The notes beneath the pieces were generated by a model. That model made no database searches. It was given only the letters and a program-made list of their open reading frames with translations, and had not been told where the DNA came from. This document shows, in pieces, positions 43,301 through 51,783 of a stretch of DNA of 64,000 nucleotides. Numbering within the stretch: the stretch's first letter is position 1; every line of letters begins with the position of its first letter. The stretch is from Chitinophagaceae bacterium (GTDB lineage: Bacteria > Bacteroidota > Bacteroidia > Chitinophagales > Chitinophagaceae). Made by a program: the position numbers and the translations under genes. The stretch covers positions 1-64,000 of the forward strand of contig JAGKWS010000008.1 of NCBI GenBank assembly GCA_021151685.1, given 5' to 3'.

Positions 43301-45633
43301 ATTGTGCTTGCGGTTGTGCAACCGGCATTAGTGTAAGAAATTAATACCACACCCGGAGAAACACCTGTAACAGCACCTGTGGCTGATACTGTGGCAATTG
43401 CTGTATTCCCGCTACTCCATGTACCACCGGCAGTAGCACTGCTAAGAGCAAGAACAGAGCCAACACAAACATTGGAACCTCCTGTTATTGGTGCTGGCAC
43501 CGCATTTACAGTGAGCACAGATGTTGCAAACTGAGTGCCACACCCATTCGTTACTCCATACGAAATAGTGGTTGTACCTGCGGCAATACCATCGGCAACA
43601 CCTGCTGTGCTTATAGTACCAATGCCAGTTGTGCCAGAAGACCACGTACCAGCAGGCTGAGATGAGGATAGGGTAGTACTGCTACCGGCACATATTGCCA
43701 AACTACCAGATATGGTGCCGGGATTGGCCAACGGATTTACAGTAACTACTGACGATACTGTTGCAGAACTACAGCTGTTGGTTACAGTGTATGATATGGC
43801 GGTTGTACCTGCTGAAACACCAGTAACGATACCTGTTGCATTTACTGTGCCTACGGTACTTGCAGATGATGACCAACTGCCACCACTTGCTGTGCTGCTG
43901 AGGGTAGTTGCAGCACCTGCACAGACTGTTAGAGTGCCAGACAGTGTACCAGCATCGGGTAATGGGCTCACAGTAACAATTTTGGTAGTAGTAACAGATG
44001 ACACTGTATAACTTATAGTTGCTGTACCAGGGGAAACACCTGTTACAAGACCTGTAGTATTGACTGTAGCAACAGCAGTATGTGATGAGGCCCAAACACC
44101 ACCTGCGGTGGCATTACTGAGCGTTGTAGTGTTACCCACACATACATTGAACGTGCCCGTGATATCGGCAATAGGATTGTTGCGGAAAACGGATACTATA
44201 CCTGAAGCATTTGTCGTAATAATGTCTGCAATGCCGTCATTATCAATGTCTGCAATCGAAATGGCACGTGGGCTTGCAACAGCTGTGGCAGTAATAGCGG
44301 AGGCAAATGAAGATGTACCAATACTACCGCTGGTAGCAGTATTGCGGTATGCGCTTATTGTGTTGGCATTGTTATTACTTACAACAACATCGGCCTTTCC
44401 ATCTCCGTTCATATCGCCTATTGCTACACCGAAAGGACCAGACCCGGCAATAAAATCTACTTTGCCTGCAAACGAAACGGTGCCGGTTGTAGATGTGTTT
44501 CTAAGTATCGAAAAAGTGTTTGATGTATTGTTAGTGGCAATCAGGTCGGTATGACCGTCTCCATCAATATCGGCAACGGCAAGTGTTGATGGAGCAATAG
44601 CTGTAGAAAAAACAACTGCTGCTGCAAACGAGCCTGTAGCAATAGAGCCAGCCGTGGCCGTATTGCGCAGTACTGTCACATTGTTGGATGCATTGTTCAG
44701 TATACACATATCCGGCTTCCCATCCCCATCTATATCGGTACCAACAATTGCTACAGGGCCAGTACCCGGCGTAAAGTTTACTTTAGGGTCAAACAATGCA
44801 GCCGTAATGTTACCAGCAGTGCAATTGCTACGGAAAACATTGATAATGTTAGCGTTTTGACATGCTACCGTAACATCTGCTTTACCATCCATATCCCAAT
44901 CTGTAAGCGAAATACTACTTGGCACTGCATTGGTGCCTGTAATATCTACCCTTGTAGCAAAAGAACTTGCAGACAAAGAACCCGAAGTGCTGGTATTACG
45001 AAAAACAGATATTGAAGTTGACAGGCTGTTAGTAACAGCAATATCCAGTTTCCCATCACCGTCAATATCTCCCAATGCTACAGCACATGGGGCGTTTTGC
45101 ACCGTTAAACTGAATGCTGGTGCAAATGTGGATGCATTGACGACACCAGCGGTACCAGTATTGCGCAATATTTGAATATTGTCGTTGGCAGAGTCTACCA
45201 CTACAATATCCGATTTACCATCTCCGTCCAAATCGCCTATGGCCATCCGCAACAGATTGGTACCTGCGGCAAAGTCTACTTTACCTTGTAGATTGATGAT
45301 AGTGGCATCATAGCCTGTATTGTTGTAAGATGGCAGTAATGATTGTGCAGAAGACCCCGAAAGACCATTTGACGTATTTACAACCGTTAGCGGGCCATGT
45401 GTAGCACCATTGGGCATCACTACATGTAGCGATGTTGCAGAAACACTTGATAGAGAGGCTTTTGCACCGCCTATATACACTGTGTTGTTAGATGGAGATG
45501 CGTCATACCCTGTTCCTGTTACGGTAAAGGTACTGCCAGCCTGTGGTGCAACTGAAGATATAGAAGATATAACCGGATGTTGTGCAAAGGCACTGTAACC
45601 CGATAATAACAGTAGTGGTAAAAGTTTCCTCAT
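40327..45633 (-). CDS. Giant T9SS cargo protein: IPT/TIG, FG-GAP repeats and BIG2-type repeats
   Basis: 1,768 aa from the ATG at 45633, whose signal peptide is MRKLLPLLLLSGYSAFAQ; the frame upstream has no homology logic. Order: one IPT/TIG domain (about 22-95), seven FG-GAP/VCBS-type repeats (about 115-500) each with a Ca-binding-like DGDGKxD loop and ending in LRNT, then about 16 BIG2-like Ig repeats (about 505-1690) and a T9SS type A sorting domain (IYPVPTTSS, GIYFVRF, YQP end). It shares repeats and C-terminus with the gene at 1-4921. By family it is exported through T9SS; the FG-GAP region may form a beta-propeller for binding. Confidence 0.95.
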   Translation of the reverse strand: MRKLLPLLLLSGYSAFAQHPVISSISSVAPQAGSTFTVTGTGYDASPSNNTVYIGGAKASLSSVSATSLHVVMPNGATHGPLTVVNTSNGLSGSSAQSLLPSYNNTGYDATIINLQGKVDFAAGTNLLRMAIGDLDGDGKSDIVVVDSANDNIQILRNTGTAGVVNASTFAPAFSLTVQNAPCAVALGDIDGDGKLDIAVTNSLSTSISVFRNTSTSGSLSASSFATRVDITGTNAVPSSISLTDWDMDGKADVTVACQNANIINVFRSNCTAGNITAALFDPKVNFTPGTGPVAIVGTDIDGDGKPDMCILNNASNNVTVLRNTATAGSIATGSFAAAVVFSTAIAPSTLAVADIDGDGHTDLIATNNTSNTFSILRNTSTTGTVSFAGKVDFIAGSGPFGVAIGDMNGDGKADVVVSNNNANTISAYRNTATSGSIGTSSFASAITATAVASPRAISIADIDNDGIADIITTNASGIVSVFRNNPIADITGTFNVCVGNTTTLSNATAGGVWASSHTAVATVNTTGLVTGVSPGTATISYTVSSVTTTKIVTVSPLPDAGTLSGTLTVCAGAATTLSSTASGGSWSSSASTVGTVNATGIVTGVSAGTTAISYTVTNSCSSATVSSVVTVNPLANPGTISGSLAICAGSSTTLSSSQPAGTWSSGTTGIGTISTAGVADGIAAGTTTISYGVTNGCGTQFATSVLTVNAVPAPITGGSNVCVGSVLALSSATAGGTWSSGNTAIATVSATGAVTGVSPGVVLISYTNAGCTTASTITVNLVPFAGTLSGATTFCTGSTITISSTASGGTWSATTTSVATVNATTGVVTGIAAGTTAISYTLTNGCGTATASAVVTVEALPVAGTISGPVSVCASGSNITLTSSTTSGVWTSGNTLAATISSSGVITSVDPGTATITYTVTNMCGTDVATTIITVNPLPAVIAGPSAVCVGTTINLTNATGGGSWSSAHATASVDATGTVSGIAAGTARISYTLVVGCARSMVVTVYAAPSAITGMPIVCEGATTTLLNSVSGGTWVSGNTSVATVGSSNGIVTGVASGTARITYFRPVTGCTVFTTVTVNAMPVAISGDSVLCIGATVTLSTTPVGGTWLSSNITRATVGIGTGIVTGVSAGTVQITYTGTGGCRRIKTVTINQAPQDISGPLSLCQGSTSTLSNIIPFGVWISSNTTVGAISGTGAIAGLAAGTSTISYVLSNGCYRSVVVTVNPTPTSVTGASSLCVAATATYTGLPVGGTWVSSDAGRATIVAGTGIATGIAQGTAAISYILPTGCRLHRVVTINPIPVGISGPAVTCVGSTTLLSSSPVTGTWSSSTPSVATVASVAGVVTGVAAGTAVITYMLPGTGCNRTIVATINPLPTPIAGASTVCAGSSVTLSATPTGGSWSSGTTAVANIGFTSGVVNALTTGTTVISYRTAAGCLGTRVLTVNPLANAGVILGTPTFCQGTTVTLTATSAGGVWATTNGKVSVSSTGAASGIMAGIDTVSYTVTNSCNTSVTRYVVTVNPLPIVGTISGQDTFCLGANGTLSNASIGGTWSSDNVGVITISAGVATPISLGTATISYLLTNSCGTSVATINIAVVSPIDAGTISGPDTVCYANTITLTGSVPGGQWSSSSPYVSVGSASGTVTGLAPGVAAIRHVVSNECSTDTAYYNVYVRYSIDCPTAINDLQSVRSINIYPVPTTSSFTIESPVSGNVTMCEVNGKIIANWQVNSGKNNVVMPHTAAPGIYFVRFVATDGIATFQRIIYQP

Positions 45634-45831
45634 CACGAATGATTGTAATGGACAATACAAATTATACATGGATGATATATCCATGCGAATAATTGACAAA
45701 TCTACTTTATTTTAATGATTTTTTGAAGGCAATACTGTTGATATTTTTTTGTTACATAGGAGTGAATGTGCATCACATTTTCCGATTACCAAAAATCGGT
45801 TTCGTATTTTCGCAACCCACAATAAAACGGT

Positions 45832-46908
45832 ATGGCAAAATACTTTAGAAAGAATACAAAGCTGTTGTTGCAAGTATTGGCAGCAGGGGTAGCCACTATC
45901 GCTGCTTGTACCAGCATTACAGAAAAAACACCTGACACATCGGGTATTAACATACAAATGAAAACCCGCAGGTTTGACACTGAGTTGTATGCTATTGATA
46001 CAAATAATATAGGTGTTGGTCTTAATGCACTGAAAATCAAGTTTCCAGATTTTCTCGATTATTTTTTAGATACTTTAATGGCGTATGGGGTAAAGGGCAA
46101 CTATACCGATACAGCAATGCCTATAAGGGAAGGATTGAAGCCATTTCTTGCCTATAAAGACTATGTGGAACTAGAAGAATATATTAAAAAACAATACCCT
46201 GATACCAAAACAACAGATGATGCATTGCTGTCAGGCTTCAAGTTGATGAAGTATTATTTTCCTGATTATAAGGTGCCGGGCATATTGTACCTGAACATGG
46301 GGTTGAGTAGGTGGACATCATTTGCAATAGATAGCAATACTATGTGCATCGGTTTGGACATGTTTTTGGGCGATGATTTTCCATGGTACACTTCGGTAGG
46401 CGAGCCGGGATACATGCGTACTCACAGACGTAAGGAATATATACCGGTGTCTGTTTTCAGCACGCTATACAAGATTGCCTTGCCAATAAAAACACAAGAC
46501 AAATGCTTGCTGGAGCTTATGTTGCAACGGGGTAAGGAAAAATATTTTGTACACAAGGTGCTACCATCGGTACCTGATTCTGTATTGTTTGGGTTCTCGT
46601 CCAAACAAATGGAATGGTGCGAAAAAAATGAGGCGTGGGCCTATAATTTTTTCGTGAAGAACCAATTACTGTACAGCAGAGAGGCACAAAATGTAATGCC
46701 CTACGTTACTGATGGACCATTTGCAAGAGGGATGGAAGCCGCAAATGCTGACGAAAAGCTAACGCCGGGCAATATAGGTTCGTGGATTGGATACAAGATG
46801 ATACAATCTTATATGATACAACATTCTGATTTGACGCTATCTGGCTTGTTGAAAAAAGAATTGAGTATCGAAACATTTTTGAATGACGCAAAATACAAAC
46901 CAAGATAA
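45832..46908 (+). CDS. gldB: GldB-like gliding motility lipoprotein
   Basis: 358 aa. Lipoprotein signal with lipobox near VATIAAC (about residue 26). Features of the GldB family: RFDTELYAID, FPDFLDYFLDTLMAYGV, YYFPDYKVPGILYLNMGLSR, IGLDMFLGDDFPWY, and the conserved C-terminal PGNIGSWIGYKMIQSYM. GldB is an envelope lipoprotein needed for gliding in flavobacteria and is widespread in non-gliders, so motility is not proven. In flavobacteria gldC is adjacent; here a DUF3078 gene follows by 33 bases instead. Confidence 0.92.
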   Translation: MAKYFRKNTKLLLQVLAAGVATIAACTSITEKTPDTSGINIQMKTRRFDTELYAIDTNNIGVGLNALKIKFPDFLDYFLDTLMAYGVKGNYTDTAMPIREGLKPFLAYKDYVELEEYIKKQYPDTKTTDDALLSGFKLMKYYFPDYKVPGILYLNMGLSRWTSFAIDSNTMCIGLDMFLGDDFPWYTSVGEPGYMRTHRRKEYIPVSVFSTLYKIALPIKTQDKCLLELMLQRGKEKYFVHKVLPSVPDSVLFGFSSKQMEWCEKNEAWAYNFFVKNQLLYSREAQNVMPYVTDGPFARGMEAANADEKLTPGNIGSWIGYKMIQSYMIQHSDLTLSGLLKKELSIETFLNDAKYKPR

Positions 46909-46941
46909 CTGTAATAATACACACTAAAACACAAACTGCAT

Positions 46942-47961
46942 ATGAAACAAAAACTACTTGCCATTGCGCTAACTATTTGTGCATCAAGTGCTAATGCGCA
47001 AATAACTAAAGTAGATGAAGTTAAAAAATCGCTGGAGGCGAGCAACAAGGATACAGTAGCATGGATACACAGCGGGTTACTGGCTATTGGTACCAATGGT
47101 GGCTTTTTGCACAACTGGGCTGCTGGTGGCGAGTTAGGCTCTTTACTCATAAATGGTATCTTCAATGGTAGACTGGACAGATTGATGCACGGTGCGGTGT
47201 GGAGCAACACGCTGGATATGACTTACGGCCTTACCTACAACTACTCTTCGGGCTTTGTACCCCGAAAAACGGATGACCGTATAGATTTTACATCTAAGTA
47301 TGGTACAAGACTTACATCCTCTAAAAACATGTTTTTTACGGCTTTGTTCAACTTTAAGTCACAACTGACAAAGGGCTACGACTATTCTTTACCCAATTGG
47401 GATAGTATGTCTACATCTGCCTTCATGTCGCCGGCTTTCTTCACTGGTGCTATCGGTATGGAATACCGGAAAGGAAGCGATATTACCATATTCCTTTCTC
47501 CGGTTGCTGCACGTACTATTACTGCCGATAAGTTTTATACTTTGGCGAAACCTGAAGGTATGTTTGGTGTACCATATGGCAAAACGTCTGTGTTTCAGGT
47601 AGGTGCTTATTTTTCTGGTCGCTACACGCTGAATATTACTAAAAATATGGTTTATAAAACAAGGTTAGACCTTTATTCCAACTATCTGGCCAAGGACACT
47701 AAGGATAGCACAGGTGCCGTTATTAAGAAGGACAATCCGGGAAATATAAACATATTGTTTGATAACTTATTTTCATGGAAGTTGTCGAAAATTTTCAATA
47801 TAACGGTGGGTACAACCATTATGTACGACAATAACATACCGTACAGCAATACCTACACCGATGCTACTGGTAATGTAGTTGAGAAAAACGAACCCGGCAA
47901 AGGTTTGGGATGGGTGCAATGGAAACAGGTGGCCACATTTGGTCTCGGTTTCAAATTCTAA
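46942..47961 (+). CDS. DUF3078 outer-membrane-type protein
   Basis: 339 aa with signal peptide (MKQKLLAIALTICASSANAQ). The mature chain is beta-strand-rich with alternating hydrophobic residues and ends in aromatic F (LGFKF), typical of an outer-membrane beta-barrel substrate of BamA. The family mark is GGFLHNWAAGGELGSLLING followed by WSNTLDMTYGLTYNYS. Role unknown; the family is Bacteroidota-specific. It is 33 bases downstream of gldB, probably one transcript. Confidence 0.9.
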   Translation: MKQKLLAIALTICASSANAQITKVDEVKKSLEASNKDTVAWIHSGLLAIGTNGGFLHNWAAGGELGSLLINGIFNGRLDRLMHGAVWSNTLDMTYGLTYNYSSGFVPRKTDDRIDFTSKYGTRLTSSKNMFFTALFNFKSQLTKGYDYSLPNWDSMSTSAFMSPAFFTGAIGMEYRKGSDITIFLSPVAARTITADKFYTLAKPEGMFGVPYGKTSVFQVGAYFSGRYTLNITKNMVYKTRLDLYSNYLAKDTKDSTGAVIKKDNPGNINILFDNLFSWKLSKIFNITVGTTIMYDNNIPYSNTYTDATGNVVEKNEPGKGLGWVQWKQVATFGLGFKF

Positions 47962-47980
47962 CCTTCTTAGAGAAATGCGA

Positions 47981-47988
47981 TACATTTG
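47981..47988 (+). promoter_or_regulatory. Bacteroidota -7 promoter box for scpA
   Basis: TACATTTG 29 bases before the scpA start, 19 bases after the DUF3078 stop, so scpA probably has its own promoter. Confidence 0.5.
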
Positions 47989-48017
47989 CGGCAATGCTAC
48001 GCAACAGCATGTAAATT

Positions 48018-48863
48018 ATGTCGGGAACTTACCAGATAAAGCTACCTCAGTTCGAAGGTCCATTCGACCTTCTGCTATTCTTTATAGAGCGTGATGAGCT
48101 GGACATATACAACATTCCTATAGCCAGAATAACCAATGAGTTTCTGGGGTATATACACTCACTGGAGAGCTTGAATATAGAGCTCGCCAGTGAGTTTATT
48201 CTTTTTGTATCTACCCTTATGCGCATAAAGGCAAAAATGCTATTGCCAAGGCGAGAGGTAGATGCACAGGGCAACGAAATAGACCCAAGGCAAGAACTTG
48301 TAGATAAAATTCTGGAGTACAAACGTTTTAAGGAAGCGTCAGAAATGATGGCACTGATGGAGGCCGACCGGCAAACCCAACAAAAACGTGGTAATGTACG
48401 CAGCGAACTGGATGACTTGAACGATACTTATTCGGAGGGTACGGAAATTCAGACTGTAACCATGTACAAGTTATTGCAGGCTTATGAAAGGGTGATTAAG
48501 AAATTTAATGAGCGGAACCTGAAGCCACAACATGTGGTGGTAAAATATAACTACAGTCTGGAGGGGCAACGCGTATGGTTGCTTGGCAGCATGGCCGAGA
48601 AAAAACGTGTGCCATTCGAGTTGCTATTTGCTGAGTGTGAGAACAGAATACATGCCATATTTACATTTTTGGCAATGTTAGAGCTGATTCAACAAAAGTA
48701 TATGGGCATACTTATTGGTACAGGCCGCAACAACTTTATAGTGGAATGGAACGAAACACGGGAAAATGAAAGTGGGGTAGCCTCTCCTGAAGCACTGCCA
48801 ACTGTAACCGAATCGTTAAATAGTGACGAGGAAAACAGTACAAACGGTGAGTTGGCACCATAA
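48018..48863 (+). CDS. scpA: Segregation and condensation protein A
   Basis: Kleisin subunit that joins SMC and ScpB in the bacterial condensin. 281 aa. N-terminal SMC-neck-binding helix: YQIKLPQFEGPFDLLLFFIE, RDELDIYNIPIARITNEFLG and LASEFILFVSTLMRIKAKML. The C-terminal winged helix (about 190-245) has ENRIHAIFTFLAMLELIQQK. The last 35 residues are an acidic Glu/Ser-rich tail of no clear family. ScpB is not in the window. Confidence 0.95.
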   Translation: MSGTYQIKLPQFEGPFDLLLFFIERDELDIYNIPIARITNEFLGYIHSLESLNIELASEFILFVSTLMRIKAKMLLPRREVDAQGNEIDPRQELVDKILEYKRFKEASEMMALMEADRQTQQKRGNVRSELDDLNDTYSEGTEIQTVTMYKLLQAYERVIKKFNERNLKPQHVVVKYNYSLEGQRVWLLGSMAEKKRVPFELLFAECENRIHAIFTFLAMLELIQQKYMGILIGTGRNNFIVEWNETRENESGVASPEALPTVTESLNSDEENSTNGELAP

Positions 48864-48901
48864 TTGCTGTAAAGATAGTACAGACTTGCTCTGTTGATGT
48901 T

Positions 48902-48941
48902 TCCCTTGTGAGGCGCTGTCGGACAGTAGGCCAACAAGGGA
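48902..48941 (+). terminator. Possible terminator hairpin between scpA and hldD
   Basis: 8-bp outer arms (48902-48909 with 48934-48941) around a structured GC-rich interior; no clear U-tract, so the assignment is weak. It sits between convergent genes. Confidence 0.35.
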
Positions 48942-49013
48942 TCTTCGTTTAAGGACATGGCCATCATGGCCTAACGCATTTTTCTGTCAGCAGAGAAAAT
49001 GCATCTGGTGGTG

Positions 49014-49994
49014 TTAGTAATATTTGTTGTGCAACAAATAGTTATTCACGTAATCTGCTACACCTTCTTCCAACGAATAGAATGTTGCATTATACCCCGC
49101 TTGCAACAGCTTACTCATGTCTGCTTCGGTAAAGTACTGATACTTATCTCTTATGTCCGCAGGTGTGTCTATGTATTCAATTTTCTCTTGCATGCCCAAT
49201 GACGAGAAAATGGCTCTCACAAGATCGTTAAAAGTACGTGCATTGCCTGTACCCGTATTGTACAAACCACTGGCAGGTTGGTGTTTCATTAGCCAGGTGC
49301 ATATCTGTACTACATCCTTTACGTATATGAAATCTCTTATTTGTTCGCCATCTTTATAGTTAGGATTGTGCGAACGGAATAACTTCACCTGCCCGGTAGT
49401 TTTAATGGTATTGTAGGCGTGAAATATAACAGAAGCCATTCTTCCCTTATGGTATTCGTTGGGGCCGTAAACGTTGAAGAATTTGAGACCTGCCCAAAAC
49501 GGAGGTGTTTCGGTTTGGGAAATAGCCCATTTGTCAAATTCATTCTTCGAAACGCCATACGGATTTAACGGTTGCAGCACTTTCGAGAGATTTTCATCAT
49601 CTTTATAGCCATGCTCACCCGCACCGTATGTGGCAGCCGAGGAGGCATATACTAACGGTATTTTTTGCGAAGTGCATACTTGCCAAATTCGCTTTGAGTA
49701 TTCGAGGTTTAACAGGCGATGCACTTCATAGTCCATTTCGGTGGTATCTGTGCGCGCACCTAGGTGAAACACAGCTTTTACAACACCATCATTTGCATGT
49801 AGCCACGAAAAGAGCTCGTTTCTATCAACGAGCTCTTTATATTTTTTACCATGTAGGTTGCCTTTCTTCTTCTCTACAGCGAAGTCATCGGCAAGTATCA
49901 ATTGCGTATATCCGAGTGAATTTAAGTAACCAGTTAAGTAACTGGCAATGAAGCCCGCTGCTCCGGTTATGAGAATTGAATCTTCCTTACGCAT
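49014..49994 (-). CDS. hldD: ADP-glyceromanno-heptose 6-epimerase
   Basis: Converts ADP-D-glycero-D-manno-heptose to the L-glycero form for lipopolysaccharide core. 326 aa extended SDR. NAD(P)-binding GAAGFIASYL, DDFAVEKKKGNL, VFHLGARTDTTEMDYE, SSAATYGAGEHGY, catalytic Y-x(3)-K in NPYGVSKNEFDKW, and the family's FFNVYGPNEYHKGRMASV and YVKDVV. It lies 9 bases downstream of the His-rich membrane protein gene, likely cotranscribed. Confidence 0.95.
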   Translation of the reverse strand: MRKEDSILITGAAGFIASYLTGYLNSLGYTQLILADDFAVEKKKGNLHGKKYKELVDRNELFSWLHANDGVVKAVFHLGARTDTTEMDYEVHRLLNLEYSKRIWQVCTSQKIPLVYASSAATYGAGEHGYKDDENLSKVLQPLNPYGVSKNEFDKWAISQTETPPFWAGLKFFNVYGPNEYHKGRMASVIFHAYNTIKTTGQVKLFRSHNPNYKDGEQIRDFIYVKDVVQICTWLMKHQPASGLYNTGTGNARTFNDLVRAIFSSLGMQEKIEYIDTPADIRDKYQYFTEADMSKLLQAGYNATFYSLEEGVADYVNNYLLHNKYY

Positions 49995-50003
49995 TTACAA
50001 TTA

Positions 50004-50336
50004 TTAATGCCCTTCTTTATGTGCTGCCTCGCCTCCTTCTGTTGCAGGTGCTTCTTCTGTTGCCTTGGTAGCAGAAGGTTCAGTAGCTTCAGTTCCATGG
50101 GCTTCTGCTTCGTGAGTAGCCTCATGGCCACCTGCGGCTTCGTGACCACCATGGTGCATTTCGTGTGTAGCTTCGCCATGGCCACCTTCATGACCTTCTC
50201 CGGCGCTTTCGACCTGAACAAAATTGATAGCAGCTATAAACAAGCCTACCAAAATGATAACCAACCAGAAGGAATTACCAAAAGATATTACGGCTTTATT
50301 TTCTGTAGCATGGCCGTGTTGTGCATCGTGACTCAT
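50004..50336 (-). CDS. Single-TM protein with His/Glu/Ala-rich tail
   Basis: Family not recognised. 110 aa from the ATG at 50336 (MSHDAQHGHATENKAVISFG). A short N-terminus, one TM helix (about 24-43), then a low-complexity tail with about 13 histidines in HEGGHGEATHEMHHGGHEA-like runs followed by Glu/Ala/Thr. The tail probably faces the periplasm and could bind divalent metals such as Ni, Zn or Cu; that is inference from composition. First gene of the pair with hldD, with its own -7 box. Confidence 0.72.
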   Translation of the reverse strand: MSHDAQHGHATENKAVISFGNSFWLVIILVGLFIAAINFVQVESAGEGHEGGHGEATHEMHHGGHEAAGGHEATHEAEAHGTEATEPSATKATEEAPATEGGEAAHKEGH

Positions 50337-50359
50337 AAGTTGCAAACTTTATAGTGTCG

Positions 50360-50367
50360 CAAATGTA
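50360..50367 (-). promoter_or_regulatory. Bacteroidota -7 promoter box for the His-rich gene and hldD
   Basis: TACATTTG on the minus strand, 23 bases upstream of the start at 50336. Confidence 0.5.
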
Positions 50368-50428
50368 AACTTTTGTACCCGATTGTGCAAACACAAATTC
50401 TACCAGCCAATAATCTTGTTTCGTTAAC

Positions 50429-50436
50429 TACTTTTG
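50429..50436 (+). promoter_or_regulatory. Bacteroidota -7 promoter box for mtgA
   Basis: TACTTTTG ending 7 bases before the ATG at 50444; the leader is minimal. Confidence 0.5.
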
Positions 50437-50443
50437 CACAGCA

Positions 50444-51166
50444 ATGGCATCTGGTAGTAAGAAGAAAAACATAGTTAAAACAATCCTGAAGATCATTATT
50501 ATCATGTTCTTGTCTTCTTCGGGCTATTTACTGATATGTAAATGGTTGATGCCACCCATTACCATTACGCAACTTGGTGCCGTGTTTGGAGGCTATGGCT
50601 TGCATCGCGACTATGTGGGATGGGATGAAATTTCGGATAATGTAAAACTTGCTGCAATAGCTTCCGAAGATCAGTTGTTTGCAGAACACGGAGGCTTCGA
50701 CTGGAAAGCGATTGACAAAAGCATGAATGCAAAGCCTAAGAAAAAAAAGAAGAATAAGATAAAGGGTGGTGGGGCCAGTACCATTAGTCAGCAAACTGCC
50801 AAAAATGTGTTTTTGTGGCAGGGAAGCGGGTGGGGTAGGTACCTGCGCAAGGTGCCAGAGTTCTACTTTACCCAGCTTATAGAATGGGTTTGGGGCAAGC
50901 AACGCATAATGGAAGTATACCTTAATGTAATAGAAATGGGGCCCGGTATATTTGGTGTAGAAGCCGCGGCACAGCAATATTTTCATAAGTCTGCAAGAAA
51001 CCTGAGCGAAACAGAAGCCGCTATGATAATTGCCTGTCTACCGAATCCAAAAAAATTTAGTGTGAAACCAATAAGCCGCAGAGTACAGTGGCGGGCACCA
51101 CAAATAGTAACCCAAATGAACCACCTACGCGGCGATGACGATATTGCCGAATTGTTGGGCGAATAA
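50444..51166 (+). CDS. mtgA: Monofunctional peptidoglycan glycosyltransferase
   Basis: GT51 enzyme that polymerises lipid II into glycan strands at the outer face of the inner membrane. 240 aa: a basic N-terminus, one TM helix (about 10-32), then the GT51 domain with catalytic Glu in AIASEDQLFAEHGGFDW, a Lys-rich loop, GGASTISQQTAKNVFLW, RKVPEFYFTQLIEWVWGKQR-type motif, EVYLNVIEMGPGIFGVEAAA and LSETEAAMIIACLPNP. No transpeptidase domain. The KKKKKNK insertion before the second motif is longer than in E. coli MtgA. Confidence 0.95.
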   Translation: MASGSKKKNIVKTILKIIIIMFLSSSGYLLICKWLMPPITITQLGAVFGGYGLHRDYVGWDEISDNVKLAAIASEDQLFAEHGGFDWKAIDKSMNAKPKKKKKNKIKGGGASTISQQTAKNVFLWQGSGWGRYLRKVPEFYFTQLIEWVWGKQRIMEVYLNVIEMGPGIFGVEAAAQQYFHKSARNLSETEAAMIIACLPNPKKFSVKPISRRVQWRAPQIVTQMNHLRGDDDIAELLGE

Positions 51167-51257
51167 ATAATTGTACTTATTTTTTTATTTAATTTTTAGC
51201 TCTGCGGTAGTAAAATGAGCATAAAGTTGGCACACATTTATTCATTGTGCGTTTACA

Positions 51258-51265
51258 TACTTTTG
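51258..51265 (+). promoter_or_regulatory. Bacteroidota -7 promoter box for the DUF2200 gene
   Basis: TACTTTTG 94 bases before the ATG at 51360, implying a leader of about 85-90 bases, long for this window. Confidence 0.45.
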
Positions 51266-51359
51266 GAGGGTTTAGCAGGTTTACTGATACGGATTGTGTA
51301 CTGTAGAAATTTTGCTCTTCTTTGATGTTCTGTGTGTAATTTCAATCTTTTAAATATCA

Positions 51360-51716
51360 ATGATTATGGAAACTACTCGCATTTATCGTATGCTTTTCAG
51401 CAGTGTATACCCTTTGTACCTACAAAAGGCCGAGAAGAAGGGGCGGACAAAAGCAGAGGTTGATGAAGTTATATGTTGGTTAACTGGCTATGATGTACTG
51501 GCATTGCAACAGCAGATTGAAAAACGTAGCGATTTTGAGACTTTTTTTGCAGAAGCCCCTTTGCCCAACCCCAATATGCACAAAATAACCGGAGTTATTT
51601 GTGGTTATAGGATAGAAGAAATACAAGACCCATTGGTGCAAAAAGTACGTTATCTCGACAAATTGATTGACGAGCTTGCTAAGGGTAGAACTATGGAAAA
51701 AATATTGCGCAAATAA
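51360..51716 (+). CDS. DUF2200 family protein
   Basis: 118 aa, cytoplasmic, helical. It matches the DUF2200 pattern: IYRMLFSSVYPLYLQKAEKK, then RTKAEVDEVICWLTGYD, FFAEAPLPNPNMHKITGVIC, and YLDKLIDELAKGR. Function of the family is unknown. Start is at 51360 (MIM) or the ATG at 51366. Single gene with a long leader, converging on the TMTC-like gene. Confidence 0.88.
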   Translation: MIMETTRIYRMLFSSVYPLYLQKAEKKGRTKAEVDEVICWLTGYDVLALQQQIEKRSDFETFFAEAPLPNPNMHKITGVICGYRIEEIQDPLVQKVRYLDKLIDELAKGRTMEKILRK

Positions 51717-51783
51717 CGTTATACTATACAGCCGAAACTGTAGTAGTCAGTACAATCTTCAAGGCACTTTGTGTGGTCTATAC

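Noticed and set aside
48902..48975. Possible tRNA-like fold from clustered hairpins (GGCCATCATGGCC) between scpA and hldD
   Set aside because: No T-loop GTTCRA motif, no cloverleaf spacing and no CCA-compatible ends.
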